This document shows, piece by piece, positions 1 through 9,306 of a stretch of 55,886 nucleotides of DNA (position 1 is its first letter; every line of letters begins with the position of its first letter). A model generated the notes under the pieces. The model worked only from the letters and a program-made list of their open reading frames with translations, did not search any database and was not told the origin of the DNA. The position numbers and the translations under genes were made by a program. The DNA is from Spiroplasma endosymbiont of Danaus chrysippus (GTDB lineage Bacteria; Bacillota_I; Bacilli_A; Mycoplasmatales; VBWQ01), in the NCBI RefSeq assembly GCF_902809815.1, contig NZ_CADDIL010000003.1, positions 109,887 through 165,772 on the forward strand, in the 5' to 3' direction.

Positions 1-1223
1 AATCTTAATAACAATGATCCAATATCAAAAGCAGTAGATTTATTATTAGAAAATACTGAGGATTTAACAACAGTTTTTAAAGAGGGAGGCTTATATAAAG
101 AATTAACTAAACGATTGGTAGAAAAAATGTTGAATTCTGAGATGCAAAATTATTTAGGACACGAAAGAAATCAACGCAGTAATAATGACAATGTTCGTAA
201 TGGTACAACATCAAAAAAATTAATAACTCAACAAGGTAAAATTGAAATTGATGTACCAAGAGATCGCAATAGTAATTTTGAACCAGTAATAATCACAAAA
301 AGACAGAGAAGATTTGATGGTTTTGATCAACAAGTTCTTTCACTATATGCAAAAGGTATGACTTTATCAGATATTAGAATGCAGTTGCAAGAGTTATATG
401 ATGGCGCAGATATTAGCGAAAGCGTAATTAGTCAAATTACTGATGATGTCATTGATGATGTCAAAGCATGGCAAAATCGTCCATTAGATAGTGTTTATCC
501 AATCATTTATTTTGATTGTATCGTAGTTAAAGTACGTCAGGATAAACGTATTATTAACAAATCAGTTTATATAGCTTTAGGAGTTGATTTAGAAGGTAAA
601 AAAGATGTTTTAGGTTTATGAATTAGTGAAAATGAAGGTGCTAAATTCTGATTAAATAATTTTACAGAAATGAAAAATCGAGGCTTAAATGATATTCTTA
701 TTGCTTGTAGTGATAATTTAACAGGCATGTCAGAGGCAATACAATCAGTTTATCCTAAAACTGAACATCAATTATGCATAGTTCATCAAATTAGAAATAG
801 CTTAAAATATGTTTCATACAAACATCGAAAGTCTCTAGTTATCGATTTAAAGCCAATTTATACAGCATGTAGTGAAGAACAAGCAATGCAAGCTTTAGAA
901 TCATTTGAAAGTAAATGAAATAAACAATATCCACAAATTGCTAAATCTTGATATAAAAATTGAGAAAATTTAATGGTTTTTATTAGTTATCCAGCAGAAA
1001 TTAAAAGGGTAATTTATACTACAAATGCTATTGAATCTGTTAATAGCCAATTACGAAAAGTTATTAGAAATAAAAAAGTTTTTCCTAATGATATGGCAGT
1101 TTTTAAAATTTTTTACTTAGCAATTGAAAATATCACAAAAAATGAACATTGCCTATTCAAAATTGAAATACAGCAATTGCTCATTTTATGATAAAATTTG
1201 AAGACAGAATTAATCTGAACTAG
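1..1223 (+). pseudogene. IS256-family transposase, frameshifted
   Basis: A DDE transposase of the IS256/mutator type. It lacks about the first five residues, which lie outside the window. The likely catalytic residues are visible: Asp in YFDCIVV, Asp in ACSDN and Glu in NAIESVNS. The A run near 1135-1142 has six A's here, but seven in the copies at 31298 and 51799. The missing base shifts the frame, so the protein ends early at 1192-1194 with a wrong tail instead of continuing to the TAG at 1221-1223. A sequencing error in the run is the main alternative. Confidence 0.85.
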
Positions 1224-1264
1224 TACTTTGTAAAACAAAGAAACACAGATTACTAAAAAGCCTC
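1..1264 (+). mobile_element. IS256-family element, copy 1 (left end outside the window)
   Basis: Nearly the whole body of an IS256-type element. The right end matches the other copies: the inner part of its terminal inverted repeat reads TTTAGTAATCTGTGT and the outermost bases are GAGGCT (as complement). By comparison with the complete copy at 31298-32672 (1375 bp), about 110 bp of the left end is missing. The element abuts the 3' end of a lipoprotein gene. The transposase in this copy is frameshifted, so it should only move if a transposase is supplied from elsewhere. Confidence 0.9.
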
Positions 1265-2191
1265 TTTTATTCTTATTGTTGTTGTTGACTTTAAAGAAAT
1301 AGTTTCTTGATTTTTTACTAAAGCAATAGAAAGTGTTAGTTCATCTCCGTCTGTTAAATCATTTGGACGAGGGAATTCTCCTCTTCTTTCAAAACTTATA
1401 ACATTAAATTTTGCTTTTCAACCAACTAATTGTTCAAAGTTATTAAATTTAATAGCTTTTTCAGTTCTGCTTTTGCTTATTAATGGTACTTCTGTTTTAT
1501 CTTTTAATCATTTATTAACAGTTTCTTCTAATTTATAACCCGCTTGGAAATGCTCAATAGAACTTCCTTCATAAACAAATTCATTATAACTTAACTTAGC
1601 AGGACTATCACTTGCAAAAATATTAAATAAAGCATCAGTTCCAGTCATTGCTTTTACTGTATATTTATCCCCTAAATTTGTTTTACCATCTTCTTTAAAG
1701 AATTGTAAATTATATGTCCCATCACCAACTACAAGTTTTTCATCATCATTTGGTTCTACAAATTTACTAGTAGAAACTTTTATATTAGATATTTTATTTT
1801 TAATTTTAGCAACTTCCGCTGCATCAAAAGTACCATCTTCAGGTGTTGTTCCTGATGTTAATTTCTGTTGTAAAACAGATTTTAAAAAATAGAAACTGTC
1901 TTTATCTTTAGCTTTGGCTTGACCAGTAGTTGCCTCATTTTCTAATAATTTAGTAACCAAAATATCGGAATTATCAATTCAGAAAAAGGATGTATCTTTT
2001 TCTCAATCAAGTCTAATAGTTTTTAAACCGTTTCCTTCATCATTTGTTAAATTTAAATTTATTGATACTTGATCTAGTAATATTTTTACCTGATCTTCTT
2101 TGTTGTTACCACAAGCTATAACAGTAGTTACTGGTACTGTTGTTATGACACTAGCACCTAATAACTTTAATAATGTTCTCATATTCCTCAT
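1253..2191 (-). CDS. Spiralin-like lipoprotein, 3' end truncated by IS256
   Basis: A 312-residue surface lipoprotein. Residues 1-26 form a signal peptide with a lipobox ending IAC, so Cys27 would be lipidated and anchored in the membrane. The mature part is hydrophilic and rich in Lys, Asp and Thr, and it shares layout and local similarity ([17 protein letters not shown] near the N-terminus) with the lipoprotein at 7001. The start at 2191 is chosen because GAGGAGG lies just upstream; a -10-like TATAAT is at 2291-2296. At the 3' end the reading frame runs into the IS256 end, and the final residues Glu-Ala-Phe and the stop come from IS sequence. The native C-terminus is therefore lost. The assignment to the spiralin family rests on architecture and resemblance. 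Confidence 0.8.
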
Positions 2192-2595
2192 TTTTCTCTT
2201 AACCTCCTCAGTTAAATCTAGAATAGATGTGAGAAATTATCTTCAATAATCTTATGTAAAACATATTATTTTAAATAACTCACTAACACTATTATAATAC
2301 ATAAAAAAATTTTATGGTTTTTTTAAACCTTTAAGAGTGTATTTATAAATTATTAATAGTAAAATTAAATAAAAAACACTTATAATTTTATTTTTTAATA
2401 TAATCAAAATATATTAAAAATATTTAAGATTTTAATTAAAAATTAAAATCATATTAGTATTTATTGTTATAAAGTAATATCTGAAAAAAAATAAAAATAA
2501 TAAAGTATAATATTTCTATAAATAAAAAAATATAAGTTTTTGACCTATTGTTTAAGTTTTAAGCAAGTAGGTTTTTTATTTTGAAAGGGGAAAAT
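2192..2595. other. Intergenic region between divergent genes
   Basis: About 400 bp of very AT-rich sequence between two genes read away from each other. It holds a TATAAT-like -10 for the leftward lipoprotein (2291-2296, minus strand; the -35 is weak) and a hairpin with a T tract at 2543-2576. I see no gene in it. Confidence 0.5.
2543..2576 (+). terminator. Stem-loop with T tract upstream of the 2596 gene
   Basis: ACCTATTGTTTAA pairs, with small interruptions, with TTAAGCAAGTAGGT and is followed by a T run. A very similar hairpin lies just before the gene at 19748. The recurrence before two unrelated short genes suggests a leader or attenuator, or the terminator of a lost upstream gene. Confidence 0.5.
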
Positions 2596-3061
2596 ATGAA
2601 TTTAAAATCTTTACTATCTGAAATAAAAGTTGATTATAAAGAAATTATAGAAAATTTTTAGAAAAATAGAAGCAAAAAAGGAAAATATTAAATCATTATG
2701 AGATGAATTAAGTAAGTATAAACAGCAATTACAGAAAGAAAAAAGTGATGATAATATTAACCAAAAATTATTAATTATTTATAAAGTTTCTGGTTTTGTT
2801 GAAGAAATGTTGTTAAATTCTTGTCAATCAACAGAATATGATCCTCCTACTGGAAAAATAATTAGAGACAGTAAAATGAGTGAAAATTTTGTAAATGATT
2901 GAAATAATATTAATAAAATATTAGAACAAATTTTTTTACCAGAAGATGAAGTTGTAGAAATTTCAGAATTAGCAGATGATCAATTAAGTCTACTAAATAA
3001 TGAACAAACGGAAACAAATCGTGAAAGTGAATGTTTTCCCAAACGATGTTTAATTTTATAA
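2596..3061 (+). pseudogene. Hypothetical protein, frameshifted after 21 codons
   Basis: The start at 2596 has a good ribosome site (GAAAGGGG). The frame stops at 2659-2661 after a run of five T's. With four T's the frame would continue unbroken to the TAA at 3059-3061, giving about 155 residues. The reconstructed product is Lys/Glu-rich with a helical, coiled-coil-like N-terminal half and an acidic C-terminal half. I do not recognise the family. It is followed by a shared terminator with the convergent transporter gene. Confidence 0.6.
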
Positions 3062-3079
3062 AAATGAAATAAAAATTAA

Positions 3080-3109
3080 AAAACTTTTCTCTAATTAGAG
3101 AAAAGTTTT
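3080..3109. terminator. Bidirectional terminator
   Basis: Perfect 13-bp stem (AAAACTTTTCTCT with its complement) around an AATT loop, with A and T tracts on the two sides. It can serve both the rightward 2596 gene and the leftward transporter gene that ends at 3135. Confidence 0.85.
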
Positions 3110-3134
3110 AATTAACATAGTGCTTTAAATTTTA

Positions 3135-4628
3135 CTAAAATATTGATTGAGGTAATAAAGTTCCAATACTTAACATTATTAAGGCAAAGACAGTAATACC
3201 AATAGTATATGGTCAGATTGCTCGATAAAAACTTGTTAGGGGAACTTTAGCAATGGCAAGCCCTGCCATCATTACACCTGCACTTGGTGCAAATAAATTA
3301 ATTCAACCACTAGCCATAACAAAAGTAGTAATCATTCCTGAACCTAATCCTAAAGGAATTACTATTTTTGAAACAATAGGGAAAACAGCTTTTGCAAATC
3401 CTGATGTTGAAGGAATAACAAAGGCAATCAAAAGAAAAGCAAAAAAACCAATAATAACAATAGCAAATCTTGGCAATTTATCAATACTTTGCAATTGACC
3501 AACAACAACATGTTGCATTCCTGAATGTTGTAATGATCAGCCAATTCCACCAGCAACAGCAATTATTAAAGCAACACCTAATAATTCTGAAGAACCACTA
3601 ATAAAATTACGAACATATTGTTCTTCGCCTTTTCAATTAATTGCTGCAATGATAATTGAAACAAAGAAAAATAAGAAAGCTAACATTTCAATATTTCAGT
3701 CACCAAATGCATTAATTTGACTTGTGAAATATGGAAAATATTTAATTAATGTATTGTGAAAATCATCAAAAATAGTTGTTCCTGTAATTTTACCTCATGG
3801 AATAATACAAAGCACCATAATTAAAAATGTTAATCCAAATAGTGCTAAAATAATTTTACGACGTTTAGTAAATTCAGGTATTTCTTCTTTATTAATAAAT
3901 TCTTCATGATGCTCACTATGTAAGTGAAAAACAACTGATTTTTCAGGATTACGTTTAACACGGATTGCATATCACATAACAAAAGCAATAGTACCGATAG
4001 TTGCTAAAAATCAACAAATTAAACGTCAGATGATTCCATCACCCGGATTTAAACCACTAGCTTGTGAAGCTGTGGCAATAGCAAAGGGATTAAGTGTTGA
4101 AAACATAACACCAACACCAGCACCCAATAAAATCATTAATACAGCTGTAACAACATCAAAACCAGCAGCTAACATTGCTGGAATAATAATTAAATAGTAA
4201 GGAATAGTTTCTTCACACATTCCTTCAACTGTTCCACCAATCGATAGGATAGTCATAATTGAAGGAATAATTCAAATTTCTTTTCCGTTTAGACGTTTAA
4301 CTAAACGACCAATTCCTGCATCTAGTGCACCTGATTTCATAACTATGCCAATATATCCACCAATTACTAAAACAAAAACAATAATATCACTGCTACCAAT
4401 GAAACCTTTAATTGGAGCCAAAAATAAGTCCATGATACCTAATGGTCCACCGTCTTGTCAGGGGTTATCAGTGCTTACAGGCTTTGATTCATCTTCTAAT
4501 CATTTACCTGTTGTTCCTGGAATCCAAGAAATAATAATAATTAGAGCAATAATAAAGAATAAGACTGTAATTGCTGTTGGCATTTTAAATGGAAATAAAC
4601 GAAATTTTTTCTTTTTGGTAATTCCCAT
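3135..4628 (-). CDS. YfcC-family membrane transporter
   Basis: A 497-residue integral membrane protein with about a dozen hydrophobic segments. It matches the YfcC/ArcD-like family, which in Mollicutes is usually assigned to amino-acid or peptide-derived substrate exchange across the cell membrane. The motif around GGTVEGMCEETIPYY and the C-terminal run VIPSTSGFAKAVFPIV are typical of the family. The start at 4628 is supported by AAGGAGG ten bases upstream. It is a single gene, ending at a bidirectional terminator and divergent from the permease at 4985. The substrate cannot be read from sequence; arginine/ornithine exchange would fit Spiroplasma metabolism but is inference. Confidence 0.82.
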
Positions 4629-4984
4629 ATATGATTAATACCTCCTTCTTTATTTTTTTAAAAGTATTATTATATAATACACTATTTATCATGTAGAATA
4701 AAAGATGTTTAAGCTTATTTTTTAAAATAACTTATTAAAAAAGTAGTATTTTTATTTAAGTAACATTATTATAATAATAATAGTTTTTAAAAAATGTTAT
4801 TTTTTTATTAGTATTATTTGAAAATTTAATTAAATATTAGTAGTATTTTAAAATAAAATTAGTTATTATAAATTACATATATTTTTTTTAATTTTTTTTA
4901 TTTTTTTTGATTTTATTGACTATTTCATTAATTAATGAAATCACTTTAAAGGTATATAATTATTATAATTGAAAGGAGAATATT
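4629..4984. other. Divergent intergenic region between two transporters
   Basis: About 356 bp of AT-rich DNA that must hold the promoters of both transporter genes. The visible signals are a 20-bp palindrome at 4922-4941 and a TATAAT at 4955-4960 reading towards the permease. I see no gene in it. Confidence 0.5.
4922..4941. promoter_or_regulatory. 20-bp perfect palindrome, possible operator
   Basis: ATTTCATTAATTAATGAAAT is its own reverse complement. A consensus -10 (TATAAT, 4955-4960) follows 13 bases later, so the palindrome covers the place where the -35 of the permease promoter would lie. That geometry suits a repressor site. In such AT-rich DNA a palindrome of this length is uncommon but could still be chance. 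Confidence 0.45.
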
Positions 4985-6745
4985 ATGTTAAAACTTTTTA
5001 AGAAAAAAGAAAGGACAAATCATAAATTAACTTTATCAGAATTAGTCTGGTTTGGTTTTAATTATACTGTTGGAATTACTTTTACTGCTAACTTTGCAAT
5101 TTTAATTAATAAAGATAGTTTAAATTTAGGTTCTCATATGATTTGAATTTTTTTAGTAGAAGGATTAATTGCAGGAACTTGTGCTTGAGCTTTCTCAAGA
5201 CTTTCAAGAGTACATCCGGGTAATAATGGTGCTGCTTATATTTATGTTAGAAGTAGTTATGGTCGCTTCTGAGGTTGATTAATTTCTTTTTTACAGTATG
5301 CTACTTTACCTGTTATAGTTAGTTCACAAATTGTATCAATGATTAGAATTAATTTTACTGATCCATCTTCTTTTTTATATGCTAATTGAGGAGTATGACA
5401 ACATTTAGGATTAGATTTGATTGGAATTCTAATTTATGGTTTAGCTTCTTGTGTATTATTTTTAGGAATGGCTGCATTTAAAAAATTTGTGAATATTTCT
5501 AGTTATTTAAAATGAGGAACAACTTTTTTATTAATCATAGCAACTATTATATTATTTGTGATGGCAGGAACTTCAAATTGAGATATGACTACTTCTCATC
5601 AAGAATTAACTGCCAATAACTTTTCACAAGCTTTTGCCATGTGTTTCTTTTTCTTTTTAGGATTTGAAACCTATTCAACAATTGGTAAAAATGTTAGAAA
5701 TCCTGAAAAAAATATTAGTCGTTCATTAATTATTGTTATGATTTTATCTACTATTTTTTATATGGCAGTAACAATCCTTATGATTGGTGCTGTTGCTGGT
5801 AATTTTTCAGATAATCCCAACTTAAGTATTTTTAAAATTTTAGGTGATAAAGCTCATGCACAATGATTAGGAATAATTGGTATCCTTGTAATGTTAATTT
5901 GTACTATTTCATTAAAGTCTAATGCTGGAATGCAAAATGCTTTATATAGTGGTGCTATTTTAGAACCATTATCTGTTGAGGGGTATATTTCACCTAAATA
6001 TAAAGAATTATCAAAAGATAACATTCCATTTAAAGCTTCTAGATTAAATTTAATTATTACTTTTTCTTCAGCTTTTGTATGATTAATTTTACCTGATATT
6101 ATTGGAGTAATAGTTGATACGTTACATCCTGTTTATAAGGATGGACAATTAGTTTTAAGTTCGATTGTTAATTATGGAACATTAACTGCTGAAGCCGGTA
6201 TTATTATGGTTATTATTTATGTTTTTGTACTTTCCATTGCAATTAAACTGTCTATAGAAAAGAAATTGAAAAAAAATATTTTTGAAATTATTATTTGACT
6301 TGCAGCAACACTTTTCTTAGTTTGACAATTTGAAGAATGATTAAGATCTTTAATCAATGGTTTAATTTCGGGTGCAAGTCTTATTGGTAAAGGTGGAACT
6401 GATACTACAAAAGGAATATCTGATATAACTTCTAATGTTTTACAATTAGTTTATTTAATTGCTAGCATTGCGTTTGCTCTAATTTGATACTTTGCTTATT
6501 ATAAACCAATGCAAAGAAAAAGAATGCTTACAAATCCTAAATTACAAGAAGAATTGGATAGCGAATTTAGAGTGAAAGATGATTGACCTTTTGTTGCAAA
6601 AAATCTACAAAATGAAATTGAAAATTATTTAGTACGTAATGTTTTAATTAATGGTGATGATAAAAACCCTAATTATACGATTGCTAAAAATGTACGTAAA
6701 GAATTATTGATGTCAGAAGGCGAATGGCGTGAAGACGAAGAATAA
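4985..6745 (+). CDS. APC-family amino acid permease
   Basis: A 586-residue membrane protein of the amino acid-polyamine-organocation superfamily. Residues 15-60 carry the first helices with the typical glycine-containing stretch GFNYTVGITF, and about twelve hydrophobic segments follow. FFFLGFETYSTIGKNVRNPEKNI matches the conserved helix 6-7 region (quoted here across two adjacent motifs: FFFLGFETYSTIGK and NVRNPEKNI). A charged cytoplasmic tail of about 80 residues ends the protein. The start follows GAAAGGAGA. It is a stand-alone gene with its own terminator at 6755-6789. The substrate is not predictable from sequence. Confidence 0.85.
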
Positions 6746-6754
6746 AAAAAGTTT

Positions 6755-6789
6755 AAAAATGTATTGGTTATTATAACCAATACATTTTT
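6755..6789 (+). terminator. Rho-independent terminator after the permease
   Basis: A long stem formed by AATGTATTGGTTAT and its complement, followed by a T run, ten bases after the permease stop codon. Confidence 0.88.
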
Positions 6790-7000
6790 AGTATTTATTA
6801 TTTTTGACAAATTTTTATAGTAATATTAAAGGTGTTAATAATGAATATTTTTTATATTATTATAAAGTATATTGATGGTAGAAAGCAAAATATGATGTAT
6901 AATGTTAATTGGATTCATTTCAATATTATGTTTAGAAGCAATTCTAAATTGTGGTTATTGTATTTGTAGTTCAAAAGTCATATTATTGGAGGTACTATAT

Positions 7001-7840
7001 ATGAATATGAAAAATATATTAAGATTAATGGGTGCATTAACATTAACAACAGCGGCTACTACTTCAGTTGTTGCTTGTGGTGATAAAGCTGGTGTAGCCA
7101 TGAACGTAGAAGTATCAAAACAATTAGGGTTAACAGATGATAAAGGAGAAGGGGTACAAACAGTTTCACTTGATACAACTGTCAAGGATAATGTTACTTG
7201 AACTATTGATGCTTTAAAAACACCAATTAAAGTTAGTGCTCTATTAAAAGATGATGGTTCAGCTGCTAATCAAGCATGTGCTGATTTTCTTACTGGTAAA
7301 TTAAAACAAACAGCTACAGATGGAAAATTTAATAAAGAAGAATTAGATAAAATTACTGGTGCAGTTACTGATTTTAAACCAGAATTAGCTAAAATGAATG
7401 ATGGTAAAGATTATGCTATTACTGGTGGTACTTTTAACTTCCAATTTAAAAAAGGTGAAGAGGCACTTGGTGATGTTTATGGCATTAAGTTAAAAGCTGA
7501 TAAAACAAAAGGTGTTATTGCTACTGCTCTTACTGCAATAGCTGCTGAAATTAAAATAACAGATACTGATGTCACTACAAATTCAAAAATTATGTTTGTA
7601 GATGGTACTACAATTCCAGAAACTGCAAAAAAACCAGGAGAACCAATACTAATTAAAGGAGAATCAGATCAAGTAAAACAGTTTACTGCTTTAAATACTC
7701 TAACTGCTTTAAAAATTGGGGCAAATTTAGGAACAATTACTCATGCTGATGAAGTTTGAGCTGCTGGTGATAAATTAGAAATAACTTATAAAACTGGTGA
7801 TGTTACTTTTGAAGCAAAAACTGAATTAACACTTGCATAA
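7001..7840 (+). CDS. Spiralin-like lipoprotein
   Basis: A 279-residue lipoprotein. Residues 1-23 form a signal peptide with a lipobox ending VVAC, so the Cys is the lipidated first residue of the mature protein. The rest is a Lys/Thr/Ala-rich extracellular domain, and the C-terminal segment GDKLEITYKTGDVTFEAK resembles the C-terminal region of spiralin. The start at 7001 is chosen because GGAGG lies nine bases upstream; an in-frame ATG at 6902 lacks such a site and would place a non-signal extension in front. It is a single gene with a strong terminator. A broken paralogue follows at 8053, so the pair is a tandem duplication. Confidence 0.85.
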
Positions 7841-7853
7841 TTTTATAAAATAA

Positions 7854-7894
7854 AAATAAAATACTCCTTTTAAATTAAAAGGAGTATTTTATTT
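7854..7894 (+). terminator. Rho-independent terminator after the lipoprotein
   Basis: Stem ATACTCCTTTTAA with complement TTAAAAGGAGTAT, extended by A/T pairs and followed by a T-rich tail. Confidence 0.88.
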
Positions 7895-8052
7895 TTAAAA
7901 AATGTTTATTTTTCATATTTTTAAACATTATAAACATATAGTATATAATAAATATTCGAGAACTTATTATACGATGTTATATTAAAAAAAGTAACTAAGT
8001 TATTGATTTATAGTTATTATAATAAGTTTAAAGAATATTATTGGAGGTATAT

Positions 8053-8574
8053 GTGAATATGAAAAATATATTAAGATTAATGGGTGCCCTTGCATTAACA
8101 GTAGGAGCAACTCCTTCAGTTGTTGCGTGTGCGGTAATAATGGTTCAAATATCCCTAATAATCCGCAATTAAATGGGAAATATGCAGAATTATTAGGATG
8201 ATATAGTGATGAAAATACAAGTATAATTGATGAAGTAATAAATTTTGATAATCTTGGAACTTGTATTATCACTGCTGACTCTACTAATCTTATTAAAGAT
8301 AATTTGTTTAAAGAAAAGTTATTAGTTGAAGGTTCTACTGATGGTAAATGGAAAGCAAAAGATGCTGATGCTGTAACCTTTTTAAGAGAATTGGGATTTA
8401 CATCTGGTAATCAAGATAATGATTACTCAGAACCCGATGTTGATGCTATTACCAATTTAATTGTGCTACTTGCTACTTAGCCCTTTTAATGATGGTGAAC
8501 CCGCATTTTTACAGTTACATTTTGATAGTGTTATTCTTGCGCAAAAAATGGTTGTTGGAACTCCAGGTAAATAA
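8053..8574 (+). pseudogene. Broken spiralin-like lipoprotein paralogue
   Basis: The first 27 codons copy the signal peptide of the 7001 lipoprotein almost exactly, with the same GGAGG ribosome site. The start is GTG at 8053 or the ATG at 8059. Just after the lipobox Cys, near 8130, the frame shifts; the correct continuation (GNNGSN, then KYAELLGW) is in another frame. Further on, at 8465-8487, a 23-bp piece identical to the IS3 end interrupts the gene. After it the reading frame resumes with NDGEPAFLQLHF, similar to the corresponding part of the 7001 protein, and ends at 8574. Two independent lesions make this a clear pseudogene. Confidence 0.82.
8465..8487 (+). mobile_element. 23-bp IS3-end remnant inside a lipoprotein pseudogene
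   Basis: Two copies of the heptamer GCTACTT followed by AGCCCTTTT. This is the outermost 5' end of the IS3 copies seen at 30402, 12556, 38976 and 52113. The sequence returns to lipoprotein-like coding directly afterwards. It looks like the scar of an excision or an abortive insertion. Confidence 0.7.
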
Positions 8575-8603
8575 TAAATTTTCTAATTAATATAAATTAA
8601 ATT

Positions 8604-8642
8604 TAAATCTATAATAAAATATATTATTTTATTATAGATTTA
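8604..8642 (+). terminator. Rho-independent terminator after the lipoprotein pseudogene
   Basis: A perfect 18-bp stem (TAAATCTATAATAAAATA with its complement) around a 3-base loop, followed by CTTTATTT. Confidence 0.75.
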
Positions 8643-8768
8643 CTTTATTTCTAAATAATTTAGTTGTAAAATTAAATAAGAACTAATACTTGATTTTTTA
8701 ATTTTTTAAATCTCTTTTTATTTATTTAAATTGAAAAAGGATTTATTTTATTTAAAGGTGGTAATCAA

Positions 8769-9233
8769 ATGGCAAACAAATCATATTATGTTAATGATAA
8801 CAATCAATTAAAAAATTATAAAATAGAAAAATATAAAGTTGATAATGATTTTAAAATTTTATATAAAGTAACAACAACTTATAATGATACTGAACACAAA
8901 ATTTTAAAATCAATACCAATTGAAGAGTTGGATAATAATACTGTTGATTCTTTTTTTATGTTGATCAAACAAAAGCAATGTGATAATTTTGCTGTGTATT
9001 ATGAAAATAATTATGATATTAAAAAAATTAATGATTTGATTACTAATCAAGAACTAAATTTTACATTTGAACAATTAGATTTTTTAAAGCAATTTTTTAT
9101 TAGTATTAAAAATGTTACTATTACTATATTTGATATGCGTATTAAGCCAATTATAAATAATACTGTTGATATTACTAGTAGTAATAATGGTATTAGTAAT
9201 ACTTTTCATTCTAAACCACGAATTTTAAATTAA
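8769..9233 (+). CDS. Hypothetical protein, 154 aa
   Basis: A complete open frame with ribosome site AAAGGTGG nine bases before the ATG. The product is Asn/Ile/Lys-rich and soluble, with no signal peptide, membrane segment or Trp. Residues 55-105 look helical with regular hydrophobic spacing. No family is recognised. It lies alone between a lipoprotein pseudogene and a convergent decayed repeat-protein gene. Confidence 0.65.
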   Translation: MANKSYYVNDNNQLKNYKIEKYKVDNDFKILYKVTTTYNDTEHKILKSIPIEELDNNTVDSFFMLIKQKQCDNFAVYYENNYDIKKINDLITNQELNFTFEQLDFLKQFFISIKNVTITIFDMRIKPIINNTVDITSSNNGISNTFHSKPRILN

Positions 9234-9306
9234 TATTTTTTTACAATTTAATTTTAGAAAAAAATATCAAAATAAAAACTAAATATTACTTAATTATAAT
9301 TAGGTT

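Noticed and set aside
3253-3498. Open frames antisense to the YfcC and MnmA genes (also 4345-4638, 12134-12340, 42030-42305)
   Set aside because: They shadow well-supported genes and lack ribosome sites.
6804-6829. TTGACA promoter upstream of the 7001 lipoprotein
   Set aside because: A TTGACA at 6804 exists, but the nearest TATAAT-like box is at the wrong distance; left unannotated.
6902-7000. In-frame ATG 99 bases upstream of the 7001 lipoprotein
   Set aside because: No ribosome site there, and it would bury the signal peptide; GGAGG and the lipobox distance favour 7001.
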